Positions 14,434 through 22,638 of a stretch of DNA of 33,023 nucleotides are shown here, one piece after another (the first letter of the stretch is position 1; each line of letters opens with the position of its first letter). The DNA is from Muribaculaceae bacterium (GTDB lineage Bacteria > Bacteroidota > Bacteroidia > Bacteroidales > Muribaculaceae): positions 1-33,023 of the forward strand of contig JAFUVK010000011.1 of assembly GCA_017477555.1 (NCBI GenBank). Reading direction: 5' to 3'. The notes under the pieces are model-generated. The model ran no database searches. It was given only the letters and a program-made list of their open reading frames with translations, and was not told where the DNA came from. The translations under genes were made by a program, and so were the position numbers.

Positions 14434-16224
14434 ATGACACCGAGCTGGATAAATCGCTTACACACCTGGCGCGAGCAACACTTGAGCGAGCGTAACCTGG
14501 TGGCTCTACTGGCCCTGTTGGTGGGCGTAGCCGCCGGGCTGGCCGCCGTATTGCTCAAGTTCCTGATTGGCTTCATCGGCCATCTGGTTGAGAGCACGGT
14601 CGATGTCACTCAGGGCAACTGGCAGTACCTTGTGTTTCCGGCAGTGGGCATCATGCTCAGCGCGTTGTATGTCCGTTACATGGTGCGCGACAACATCTCG
14701 CACGGTGTTACGCGTGTACTCTACGCCATTGCGCTGAAGAAGAGCCGACTCAAGGTCAAGAACATGTATGCTTCGCTGGTGGCCTCGTCGATGACCATCG
14801 GCTTCGGTGGGTCGGTGGGAGCCGAGGGTCCCATCGTGTTTACCGGTGCGGCCATTGGCTCCAATCTGGGACGCGTGTTCCGCTTGTCGCCCCAGACGCT
14901 GATGTTGCTAGTGGGTTGCGGTGCAGCCGCCGGCATAGCCGGCATCTTCAAGGCCCCGATAGCTGGTGTGCTATTTGCCATCGAAGTGCTGATGCTCGAC
15001 CTGAGTGCCGCCCGCGCCATGCCACTGATTCTGGCGTCGGTGTGCGGTGCCACAGTGGCCTATGTGTTCACGGGTTACAATGTGGAGTTCTTCTTCTCAC
15101 AGAGCGAGCCGTTCTATGCGTCGCGCATCCCGTTTGTGGTGCTGCTGGGTGTGTTCTGCGGCTTTGTGTCGCTCTACTTCTCGGGCATAGTGAGTGGCAT
15201 CGAGACCATGTTCAGGCGTGTGAACAACGCGCGGTTACGCTACCTGATTGGCGCATTGACCCTGAGTGTGCTCATCTTTTTGCTGCCGCCACTCTATGGT
15301 GAGGGCTATGGCGCCATCACCCACCTGCTCAACGGACATGTCAACGAGGTGTTTGACAACAGTCTGTTCTACAGCTACCGCACCACACCATGGTGTGTGG
15401 CACTATTTGTGCTGATGCTGGGCGCATTCAAGGGTGTGGCCACCGCCGCCACCAATGGTGCCGGCGGTGTGGGCGGCACCTTCGCACCCTCGTTGTATGT
15501 GGGGTGCATGGCCGGCTTCTTCTTTGCCTACGCACTGAATATGTCGGGGATGGTCGATGCCTCGTTGCCACTGTCAATCAAGAACTTTGCTCTGCTGGGC
15601 ATGGCCGGCGTGATGGCCGGTGTGATGCATGCTCCGCTCATGGCTATCTTCCTCACGGCCGAGATGACCGGCGGCTACGACCTGTTCTTACCGCTGCTCA
15701 TCGTTTCGGCTATCAGCTATGGCACGTCGCGCATATTCACTCCCTATGGCATCTATGCGCGCCGTCTGGCCCAGCGTGGCCAGGTACTCACCCACGAGAA
15801 AGACCAGAGTGTGCTCACCCTGCTGAGCATGGACAGTGTCATCGAGACCGACTTTGCGCCTGTGAGTCCTGAAATGAACCTCAAGCAGATGGTCAAGACC
15901 ATAGCCCAGAGCAATCGCAACCTGTTTCCTGTGACCGATGCCGCCGGTATATTGGTGGGCGTGGTTCAACTCGACGATATCCGCAACATCATGTTCCGTC
16001 CCGACCTCTATCACCGCCTATATGTGCGCCAGTTCATGTCCGAACCCGTGGTGCGTGTGCTGGTCGACTCGCCCATGGAGCAAGTAATGAAGGCCTTTGA
16101 AGAGAGTGGTACGTGGAACCTGCCCGTGGTCGACTCTGCCGGCCACTATGTGGGTTTTGTGTCCAAATCCAAGATTTTCAACAGCTACCGTCAGGTGCTG
16201 CAACGACTGGACCTCATCAACTGA
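14434..16224 (+). CDS. ClC-family chloride channel/transporter with CBS domains
   Basis: The 596-residue protein has the ClC membrane domain over residues about 20-440. Key motifs are SHGV (selectivity Ser region, about 89-92), GAEGP (129-133, gating Glu131), FKAPIAGVLFAIE (172-184) and GAGGVGGTFAPSLYVG (about 346-361). Two CBS domains follow (about 477-523 and 531-587), which in relatives sense nucleotides. The position of the E. coli proton glutamate (E203) is Val185 here, as in eukaryotic ClC channels, suggesting passive anion conduction rather than H+ exchange; this is an inference from alignment by eye. The next gene, fmt, starts 34 nt later. Confidence 0.92.
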   Translation: MTPSWINRLHTWREQHLSERNLVALLALLVGVAAGLAAVLLKFLIGFIGHLVESTVDVTQGNWQYLVFPAVGIMLSALYVRYMVRDNISHGVTRVLYAIALKKSRLKVKNMYASLVASSMTIGFGGSVGAEGPIVFTGAAIGSNLGRVFRLSPQTLMLLVGCGAAAGIAGIFKAPIAGVLFAIEVLMLDLSAARAMPLILASVCGATVAYVFTGYNVEFFFSQSEPFYASRIPFVVLLGVFCGFVSLYFSGIVSGIETMFRRVNNARLRYLIGALTLSVLIFLLPPLYGEGYGAITHLLNGHVNEVFDNSLFYSYRTTPWCVALFVLMLGAFKGVATAATNGAGGVGGTFAPSLYVGCMAGFFFAYALNMSGMVDASLPLSIKNFALLGMAGVMAGVMHAPLMAIFLTAEMTGGYDLFLPLLIVSAISYGTSRIFTPYGIYARRLAQRGQVLTHEKDQSVLTLLSMDSVIETDFAPVSPEMNLKQMVKTIAQSNRNLFPVTDAAGILVGVVQLDDIRNIMFRPDLYHRLYVRQFMSEPVVRVLVDSPMEQVMKAFEESGTWNLPVVDSAGHYVGFVSKSKIFNSYRQVLQRLDLIN

Positions 16225-16258
16225 TTTATGTTCACATTATCAAATGCTTAATACTCAC

Positions 16259-17230
16259 ATGACGAAAGATGAGTTAAAGATTGTGTTCTTCGGCACACCC
16301 GACTTTGCCGTCGAGAGCCTGCGGCGACTGGTCGAAGGCCGATACAACATCGTGGGTGTGGTCACCATGCCCGACAAGCCTGCAGGCCGTGGCCACCACA
16401 TGTTACAGAGCGATGTCAAGAAGTATGCCGTGGAGCATGGGCTCAAGCTGCTACAACCAGTCAACCTCAAAGATGAGTCGTTTGTCGCCGAGCTGCGCAG
16501 CCTCGATGCCCAACTGTTTATCGTTATCGCTTTCAGAATGCTGCCCCAGGTGGTGTGGCAGATGCCGCTTCTGGGCACATTCAACCTGCACGCGTCGTTA
16601 TTGCCCAAGTATCGCGGCGCAGCTCCTATCAACTGGGCTGTGATGAACGGCGACACCACCACTGGCGTGACCACCTTCTTTCTCAAGCATGAGATCGACA
16701 CCGGCGACATCATACAGCAGCGCAGCATCGACATCGGCCGCACCGACAATGTCGAGACCGTACACGACCGCCTGATGACACTGGGTGCCGGCATGGTCAT
16801 CGAAACCGTCAATGCCATCATCGCCGGCACAGTCCACCCCATCCCGCAAGACCAGCTGCTCACCGCCGGCGAGCAGCCCACTCCAGCTCCTAAAATATTC
16901 AAGGACACCTGCCGTATCCACTGGTCGTGGCCGGCCGAGCGCGTGTACAACCACATCCGCGGTCTCAGTCCCTACCCCGCCGCCTGGACGGTGCTCAGCG
17001 ATGTCGCCGGTCAGCAATGGAACCTCAAGGTGTTCGAAACCGGCGAGCCCCAGCCCCTCCCCTGGCAGATGCGTCCCGGCGAGACTTTTGTCAACAACAA
17101 GATGCTGGCCATTGCCGCTGCCGACGGTATGCTTGAAATCAAGTCGCTGCAGCCAGCCGGCAAGAAGCGCATGACCGCCGAGGAGTTTCTGCGTGGTCTG
17201 CGCTACAACGGCGAGCTGAGGTGCAACTGA
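16259..17230 (+). CDS. fmt: Methionyl-tRNA formyltransferase
   Basis: The 323-residue enzyme formylates Met-tRNAi using 10-formyl-THF for translation initiation. The N-terminal formyltransferase fold shows IVFFGTPDFA, then MPDKPAGRGH, the HASLLPKYRGAAPINWA block with the catalytic Asn and His (FNLHASLLP), and an EIDTGDI segment with the catalytic Asp. The C-terminal domain follows from about residue 205 (RIHWSWPAERVYNHIRGLSP). ATG 16259 gives the family-like N-terminus MTKDELKIVFFG; ATG 16244 would add five residues. The stop is 1 nt before the MBOAT gene, so the two are almost certainly co-transcribed. Confidence 0.95.
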   Translation: MTKDELKIVFFGTPDFAVESLRRLVEGRYNIVGVVTMPDKPAGRGHHMLQSDVKKYAVEHGLKLLQPVNLKDESFVAELRSLDAQLFIVIAFRMLPQVVWQMPLLGTFNLHASLLPKYRGAAPINWAVMNGDTTTGVTTFFLKHEIDTGDIIQQRSIDIGRTDNVETVHDRLMTLGAGMVIETVNAIIAGTVHPIPQDQLLTAGEQPTPAPKIFKDTCRIHWSWPAERVYNHIRGLSPYPAAWTVLSDVAGQQWNLKVFETGEPQPLPWQMRPGETFVNNKMLAIAAADGMLEIKSLQPAGKKRMTAEEFLRGLRYNGELRCN

Positions 17231-17231
17231 C

Positions 17232-18629
17232 ATGAGCTACAATTCTCTGACATTCATTCTCTCGCTTCCGGCCATCGTGCTGGGCTACCATGCCTTGCCC
17301 GCCCAATGGCGCAATGCCGCGTTGCTTGCAGTGAGCGTGGCGCTGTACATGCTGTGGTGGCCGGCTGGCATCGTGGTGATGGCTTGGGTGACGCTGACCA
17401 GCTATGTGGGCATCAGCCGCATCGTCCGTGGGCGCGAGAGCTCACGGGGCGCAATGTGGCTCACCATTGCACTGACCGCACTGCCCCTGCTGTGCTTCAA
17501 ATATCTGCTGCCGCTCAACGATGCCATCACCGACTGGCTCAACATCGACTGGTGGCTCAACCGCCACCGTTGGCTCATTCCCGTGGGTCTGTCATTCTAC
17601 ACGCTGCAGGCCATTGCGCTGGTGGTGGATGTTCGCTCAGGGCGCATCCGCCCCGCTTCGTCGCTCATCAGCCATGCCGCTTTCATAAGCTTCTTTCCCA
17701 TCACCGCATCAGGCCCCATCGTACGCGGCCAGGAGCTGCTTGTCCAGCTTGAGGAGCGCAAGTCGCGCTTCGACCCCGACTTGGCTTGGCAGGGTGTGCG
17801 CTGGCTCATTTGGGGCATGTTCATGAAGGTGGTCGTCGCCGAGTCTTTTGCCTTGTTTGTCCATGCCGTCGAGCAGCGCATCGACACCCAGAACGGCTTC
17901 ACCTTGCTCCAGTCCACGCTGTGCTACACCATCCAGCTCTATGCCGACTTTGCCGGCTACTCTCTCATGGCCCTGGGCACCTCAGCCCTGCTGGGCATCA
18001 AGCTTCGCCACAACTTCTGGCATCCACTGTTCAGCGTGGGCATCCGCGACTTCTGGCGGCGGTGGCACATCTCATTGAGCACATGGTTGCGCGACTACAT
18101 TTACATTCCTCTGGGCGGCAGCCGCTGCACACCGTGGCGCAGCCGGCTGAACGTGATGGCCACGTTTGTCTTTAGCGGTTTGTGGCATGGCGCCGGCCTG
18201 GCCTACCTGTTGTGGGGAGCCATGCATGGGCTGTGGGTCGTGGTGGAGCGCCTGGTGCACTTCGACCGTTGGCCCCGGCACTGGGTGGTGCGTGTACCAC
18301 TGTGCCTGGCCACATTTGTGCTGGTATCCGTATTGTTTATGCTCTTCAGCCACGATGTGCCCACGACGTTGCACATCATCGGGCGGTTCTTCGGCCACTG
18401 GGACGGCCTGCGACTGACGGTGACACAATCGGTGAACACATTGTCGCGCGAGTGGACGATGGTGGCAGCACTGGCACTGATGCTGAGCAAAGAAGCCCGT
18501 GACGAGTGGGCACCCACGCTGCTGTCGGGCCGGTTGGCTCAAATCTTGTTCTATGCGTGCGTTGTGCTGCTCACCCTGACTTTCGGTGTGTTTGACCGTG
18601 GCGGACAGTTTATCTACATGCATTTCTAA
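17232..18629 (+). CDS. MBOAT-family membrane O-acyltransferase (AlgI/PatA/DltB-like)
   Basis: The 465-residue protein has about ten membrane helices. The family blocks are in order: GLSFYTLQAIALVVDV (about 117-132), FFPITASGPIVRG (about 153-165), QLYADFAGYSLMALG (about 235-249), RDFWRRWHISLSTWLRDYIY (about 273-292), and the active-site segment FSGLWHGAGLAYLLWGAMHG with His319 and His332. Members pass acyl groups across the membrane to polysaccharide or teichoic acid acceptors. The SGNH-like gene 16 nt downstream is the usual partner, as with AlgI and AlgJ/AlgX. The acyl donor and acceptor are unknown; the upstream sugar-phosphate transferase makes a surface glycan a reasonable guess. Confidence 0.93.
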   Translation: MSYNSLTFILSLPAIVLGYHALPAQWRNAALLAVSVALYMLWWPAGIVVMAWVTLTSYVGISRIVRGRESSRGAMWLTIALTALPLLCFKYLLPLNDAITDWLNIDWWLNRHRWLIPVGLSFYTLQAIALVVDVRSGRIRPASSLISHAAFISFFPITASGPIVRGQELLVQLEERKSRFDPDLAWQGVRWLIWGMFMKVVVAESFALFVHAVEQRIDTQNGFTLLQSTLCYTIQLYADFAGYSLMALGTSALLGIKLRHNFWHPLFSVGIRDFWRRWHISLSTWLRDYIYIPLGGSRCTPWRSRLNVMATFVFSGLWHGAGLAYLLWGAMHGLWVVVERLVHFDRWPRHWVVRVPLCLATFVLVSVLFMLFSHDVPTTLHIIGRFFGHWDGLRLTVTQSVNTLSREWTMVAALALMLSKEARDEWAPTLLSGRLAQILFYACVVLLTLTFGVFDRGGQFIYMHF

Positions 18630-18645
18630 CTCTCAGTCGACCATC

Positions 18646-19566
18646 ATGAAGAAGTTCATCTACACGTTGTTAAGCCTGCTCGTGCTGGTTGTCTTGGGCG
18701 ACTGGGCCGTAGGCAGCTGGCTGCGGTACGCATTTGCTCACACCAGCCACGACGAGATTGGGCGGCTCAACTACATCAGCGACTCGGTCACTGCCGACAT
18801 TGTCGTGCTGGGCTCGTCACGTGCGTTGCATCACTATGTGCCCAGCATCATCACCGACTCAACAGGTCTGACCTGCTACAACTGCGGTTTCGAAGACGAG
18901 GGTATTGTGTTCCACTACGCGTTGTTGCGACAGCTGCAACAACGCTACCGCCCCCGGCTGATAATCTACGAGCTGACTTACGACTACGATATCCAGTACC
19001 TATCGTGGCGGCCACCCAAACTCACTCACATCCGTACCATGAGCGATTTGGCATGCCGCGACTCCATCCTGCGCAGCATCGATCCCTGGCAGCGTCTGAC
19101 CATGCTCTCGCACATCTACCCCTACAACTCACAGGCATTCACCATCATGAACAGCCAAGAGCCCACCCACTACGACAACGCAATGGCCGACAACGGCTAC
19201 GTCCCCCAGTTCAAGCACATGCAGCTGCCATCCGGCTGGAAGTTCAAGCCGCAGAAGTGGAACGAACATGTTGACTCGCTCAAGGTGGGTTACCTCAACA
19301 AGCTGATTACCGAGAATGCCGGACGCCTGCTTGTGGTGGTGTCGCCGCGTTACGGCTCGACCGAAGATGAAATCTACGACGCGGCTCGGCGGTTGTGCCA
19401 CGAGCATGGTGTGCCACTTGTGTGCATGGTGAGCGACCCGGTCATCAGCCGCAACCAGTCCCTCTGGGAGGACGATGGTCACCTGAACCACACCGGCGCC
19501 CAAGCGTTCACACGCCAGCTGGTGCCACACATCAAGGAAATATTAACCCAAAATATCGAGAAATGA
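18646..19566 (+). CDS. Membrane-anchored SGNH-like protein, partner of the MBOAT acyltransferase
   Basis: The 306-residue protein is counted from ATG 18646; an earlier in-frame ATG (18586) lies inside the MBOAT gene. Residues 1-25 form a signal anchor. DIVVLGSSRALHH (51-63) is a GDSL/SGNH block I with candidate nucleophile Ser57 or Ser58. Near the end, W-E-D-D-G-H-L-N (274-281) supplies the Asp and His of block V, as in DltD and AlgJ-like proteins. It would act in the periplasm, moving acyl groups onto (or off) a glycan together with the MBOAT protein. Its last codons overlap the start of the next lipoprotein gene (ATGA). Substrate unknown. Confidence 0.82.
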   Translation: MKKFIYTLLSLLVLVVLGDWAVGSWLRYAFAHTSHDEIGRLNYISDSVTADIVVLGSSRALHHYVPSIITDSTGLTCYNCGFEDEGIVFHYALLRQLQQRYRPRLIIYELTYDYDIQYLSWRPPKLTHIRTMSDLACRDSILRSIDPWQRLTMLSHIYPYNSQAFTIMNSQEPTHYDNAMADNGYVPQFKHMQLPSGWKFKPQKWNEHVDSLKVGYLNKLITENAGRLLVVVSPRYGSTEDEIYDAARRLCHEHGVPLVCMVSDPVISRNQSLWEDDGHLNHTGAQAFTRQLVPHIKEILTQNIEK

Positions 19567-20267
19567 AGAAACTCATGATTGCGGCAGCCGCGTGCTGCCT
19601 GATGCTGAGCAGTTGTGGCGACGACGAGCCACAGCGCATCAAGTATGAGAGCGTCGACCTGGGATTGAGTGTCAAGTGGTCTACAATGAATGTGGGCGCT
19701 TTGAAGCCCCAAGACCATGGACAACTGTTCGGCTGGGCCGACTCGACCGGTTCGCACAAGACGTTCGACGGCATCAACATCTCCTATCGCAGCAATGACA
19801 ACGGCACCGAAACTACCATAGTAAACTGGAACACAGTCTACTATGGTGGCAAGAATCCGCCGTTGGACATCAGTTCAACAACCTACGACATTGCCATCTA
19901 CAACTGGAACGCCAATTGGCGCATGCCCACAGTCGACGAGTGGCAAGAACTGATAAACCGCTGCACATGGACAGTCGAGAACACCGATAACCAAACCATC
20001 GTCTACCGTGTGACAGGCCCTAACGGCAACAGCATCATCCTACCCATGACGGGAGTACGAGCCACCAGCGACATCGAGAGCATGAGCTCAAGCATCGGCT
20101 GCTACTGGACATCCACCTTGCTACCGCTCAATAAACAATCTGCCATGGGCTACGAGAGTGCTGTGCCCTGTGCCGCCTGGAGTATCAAGTTCGATGCCGA
20201 CAAGCGCCCCACCCTGTCGCCCGCCATCCGCTGCTATGGTATGGCCGTGCGCCCCGTGGCCCGGTAA
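19563..20267 (+). CDS. FISUMP-like predicted lipoprotein
   Basis: The 234-residue protein has a lipoprotein signal with lipobox LSSC (Cys18), then GDDEPQR. The mature part begins YESVDLGLSVKWSTMNVGA and contains NWRMPTVDEWQELI and a GCYWTST segment with a C-terminal R-C-Y-G-M-A-V-R-P-V. These are hallmarks of the Fibrobacter-succinogenes-major-paralogue (FISUMP/DUF1566-like) fold common in Bacteroidales surface lipoproteins. The start overlaps the SGNH gene stop by 4 nt, so it belongs to the same transcript, and it ends at the terminator at 20286. Biochemical role unknown. Confidence 0.82.
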   Translation: MKKLMIAAAACCLMLSSCGDDEPQRIKYESVDLGLSVKWSTMNVGALKPQDHGQLFGWADSTGSHKTFDGINISYRSNDNGTETTIVNWNTVYYGGKNPPLDISSTTYDIAIYNWNANWRMPTVDEWQELINRCTWTVENTDNQTIVYRVTGPNGNSIILPMTGVRATSDIESMSSSIGCYWTSTLLPLNKQSAMGYESAVPCAAWSIKFDADKRPTLSPAIRCYGMAVRPVAR

Positions 20268-20285
20268 CGCCTCGTATGCTATAAC

Positions 20286-20325
20286 AAATTAAGCACGCAA
20301 GTCAAATCTCTTGCGTGCTTAATTT
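20286..20325. terminator. Bidirectional terminator, perfect 16-bp stem
   Basis: AAATTAAGCACGCAAG (20286-20301) is an exact inverted copy of 20310-20325 with an 8-nt loop. The A/T ends supply a T-rich tail on both strands. It lies between the convergent lipoprotein gene (+) and glnS (-). Confidence 0.9.
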
Positions 20326-20335
20326 ATAGGGGCTA

Positions 20336-20387
20336 ACCTGTTGTCCCTTGATGCAAAGTAGCAGTGGCCTGAAAGGGGACAACAGGT
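20336..20387. repeat. Second hairpin between the convergent genes
   Basis: ACCTGTTGTCCC (20336-20347) pairs exactly with GGGACAACAGGT (20376-20387) across a 28-nt loop. It is nearer to glnS than the terminator and may act at the 3' end of the glnS message. The arm and loop sizes resemble those of the element at 5455-5510, but the sequence differs. Confidence 0.6.
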
Positions 20388-20423
20388 ATATAGTTCCCTA
20401 ATTTATTGTCCTCTAGCCTGCGA

Positions 20424-22139
20424 CTACAACTTCTTCTGTTCCTTGGCCCAGCTGTCCTTCAGGCCGATGGTGCGGTTAAATACCAATCGGTCGGTAGTAG
20501 AGTCGGGATCGACGCAGAAGTAGCCTATGCGCTGGAATTGATACTTGTCCTCGACCTTTGCCACCTGTGCCAGATACGGTTCAATCTTGACATCGGCCAG
20601 CACCTGAATAGAGTCGGGATTGAGCAGCTCGTGGAAGTCGCGCTCGTCGGCTGCGGGATTCTCGACGGTGAACAGGCGGTCGTAGAGTCGCACCTCCGCA
20701 CTGTGGCAGTGCCGTGCGCTCACCCAGTGCAGTGTGCCCTTGACCTTGCGGTTGGCCCCGGGCATGCCGCTGAGCGTGTCGGGGTCGTAGGTACACTGAA
20801 TCTCGGTGATATTGCCATCGGCATCCTTGGTGCATCCGGTGCACATGACGATGTAAGCCCCCTTGAGGCGCACCTCCTTACCCGGTGTGAGGCGGAAGAA
20901 CTTCTTGGGAGCGTCTTCCATGAAATCCTCACGCTCGATATAGAGTTCGCGGCTGAATGGCATCTGGTGCTTGCCTGCCTCGGGCTGCTCGGGGTTGTTG
21001 TCCATCTCCATCATCTCCACGCGGTCGTCGGGATAGTTGGTGATGACGAGCTTCACGGGATTGATGACCGCGCTCACGCGGTTGGCGTGCTTGTTCAGGT
21101 CCTCGCGCACATTGTGCTCGAGCAGGCTGATGTCGTTGAGCGCCTCATACTTGGTGTAGCCGATGTCGTCGATAAAATTCTTGATTGCCTGTGGTGTGTA
21201 GCCACGTCGGCGCAGTCCGCACAAGGTGGGCATGCGTGGGTCATCCCATCCGGCGACCAGCCCTTCCTTGACTAGCTGCAGCAGCTTACGCTTGCTCATG
21301 ACGGTGTAGGTCAGATTCAGGCGGTTGAACTCAATCTGCCGCGGGCAGTACTGGTCGACTGTGTCGCCAGCGAGCTCACGCACAAAGTACTCATATAGCG
21401 GACGATGCGGCACAAACTCCAGGGTGCATATTGAGTGAGTCACCCCCTCGAAGTAGTCGCTCTGCCCGTGGGCAAAGTCATACATCGGATACACTTTCCA
21501 CCGCTCGCCGGTGCGCCAGTGCGGCGTCTTGATGATACGGTAGATGATGGGATCACGGAAGTGCATATTGCTGTTGGCCATGTCGATCTTGGCGCGCAAC
21601 ACTCGCGAGCCCTCTTCGAACTCACCGGCATTCATGCGCTGAAACAGGTCCAAGTTCTCCTCTACCGAGCGGTTGCGGTAAGGGCTTTCAGTACCGGCCT
21701 GGGTGGGCGTACCCTTCTGCTGGGCAATCTGCTCACTGGTCTGGTCGTCGACATATGCCTTACCCTCCTTGATTAGGCGTATGGCAAAGTCATAGAGTTT
21801 CTCGAAATAGTCGCTGGCATAGTACAGACGGTCGCCCCAGTCGTAGCCCAGCCAGTGGATGTCGCGCATGATGGCCTGCTCGTACTCGGTATCCTCCTTC
21901 TGCGGGTTGGTGTCGTCAAATCGCAGGTTACATGTGCCGCCCATCTTCTCGGCCACTCCGAAGTCCATGCAGATGGCCTTGGCATGACCAATGTGCAGAT
22001 ATCCGTTGGGCTCAGGTGGGAACCGCGTGTTCAGCCTGCCTCCATTTTTTCCGGCAGCCAAGTCATCGGCCACAATCTGTTCGACAAAGTTTAACTGCTG
22101 CTTCTCTTCGCCAGCAGTTGCATTCTGTAGTTCTTCCAT
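20424..22139 (-). CDS. glnS: Glutamine-tRNA ligase
   Basis: The 571-residue enzyme (from ATG 22139) charges tRNA-Gln. Class I signatures are present: PPEPNGYLHIGH with HIGH at 49-52, and the MSKRK loop at 281-285 in place of KMSKS. The catalytic domain holds RFDDTNPQKE (73-82) and the C-terminal anticodon-binding beta barrels begin near residue 335. The length is normal for bacterial GlnRS. A TTG start 27 bases upstream is in frame but unlikely. It has its own promoter (22181-22188) and converges on the operon ending at 20267. A GlnRS rather than the Glu-tRNA amidotransferase route for Gln is usual in Bacteroidales. Confidence 0.96.
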   Translation of the reverse strand: MEELQNATAGEEKQQLNFVEQIVADDLAAGKNGGRLNTRFPPEPNGYLHIGHAKAICMDFGVAEKMGGTCNLRFDDTNPQKEDTEYEQAIMRDIHWLGYDWGDRLYYASDYFEKLYDFAIRLIKEGKAYVDDQTSEQIAQQKGTPTQAGTESPYRNRSVEENLDLFQRMNAGEFEEGSRVLRAKIDMANSNMHFRDPIIYRIIKTPHWRTGERWKVYPMYDFAHGQSDYFEGVTHSICTLEFVPHRPLYEYFVRELAGDTVDQYCPRQIEFNRLNLTYTVMSKRKLLQLVKEGLVAGWDDPRMPTLCGLRRRGYTPQAIKNFIDDIGYTKYEALNDISLLEHNVREDLNKHANRVSAVINPVKLVITNYPDDRVEMMEMDNNPEQPEAGKHQMPFSRELYIEREDFMEDAPKKFFRLTPGKEVRLKGAYIVMCTGCTKDADGNITEIQCTYDPDTLSGMPGANRKVKGTLHWVSARHCHSAEVRLYDRLFTVENPAADERDFHELLNPDSIQVLADVKIEPYLAQVAKVEDKYQFQRIGYFCVDPDSTTDRLVFNRTIGLKDSWAKEQKKL

Positions 22140-22180
22140 AACTAAGTTAAGATATAGTGAGTGCAAAATTTTTCAAACTG

Positions 22181-22188
22181 CAAAGATA
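22181..22188 (-). promoter_or_regulatory. -7 promoter element of glnS
   Basis: On the minus strand this reads TATCTTTG, 41 bases before the glnS start. A TTG at 22211-22213 lies 22 bases upstream as a possible -33. Confidence 0.65.
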
Positions 22189-22248
22189 ATAAAAAACTTC
22201 CAAGCCACTGCAATGCTTTGCGAGGTTTTCAAAATTTTATTACTTTTC

Positions 22249-22280
22249 TTTGGTTATTGCTGCCAGAAGCAGTAACTTTG
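22249..22280 (+). promoter_or_regulatory. Promoter of the HU gene pair
   Basis: TTTG (22249-22252) and TAACTTTG (22273-22280) are separated by 20 bases, a full Bacteroidetes consensus. The leader before the GTG start at 22348 would be about 60 nt. Confidence 0.85.
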
Positions 22281-22347
22281 CAGACTCTATAGGCATAAGC
22301 CCATCAAGACAATCTATCCCATCTAGCATCATTCGATAAATAAAAAA

Positions 22348-22638
22348 GTGGACAACCGTAAACTCATAGAAAAAGTGGCTCGCAAGCTGGGACGCGACAA
22401 GCAAGACATAGCCCGGCTGCTTGATGCATTTACCGGCATCGTGGCCGCCCGCTGCAGCGAGCTCGACACCATAGCCATACCCGGCTTCGGCAACCTGGAG
22501 CCCCGCAAGCAGAGCGAACACATACACTATAACCCCGCCACGGGCAAGCGCACACTCATGCCGCCCAAGGTGACGCTTACCTTCAAGGTGAGCAATGTGC
22601 TCAAAACCAAACTCAAGCAGAAGCAGCCACGCCAATGA
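22348..22638 (+). CDS. HU/IHF-family DNA-binding protein
   Basis: The 96-residue protein starts with GTG at 22348. The HU fold is clear: an N-terminal helical pair ([20 protein letters not shown]), the [12 protein letters not shown] turn, and the DNA-bending arm region with N-P-A-T-G-K-R followed by [12 protein letters not shown]. It ends in a basic tail ([11 protein letters not shown]). It would bind and bend DNA as a dimer, perhaps with the HU domain of the next protein. The stop overlaps the next ATG (ATGA), indicating translational coupling. Confidence 0.92.
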   Translation: MDNRKLIEKVARKLGRDKQDIARLLDAFTGIVAARCSELDTIAIPGFGNLEPRKQSEHIHYNPATGKRTLMPPKVTLTFKVSNVLKTKLKQKQPRQ

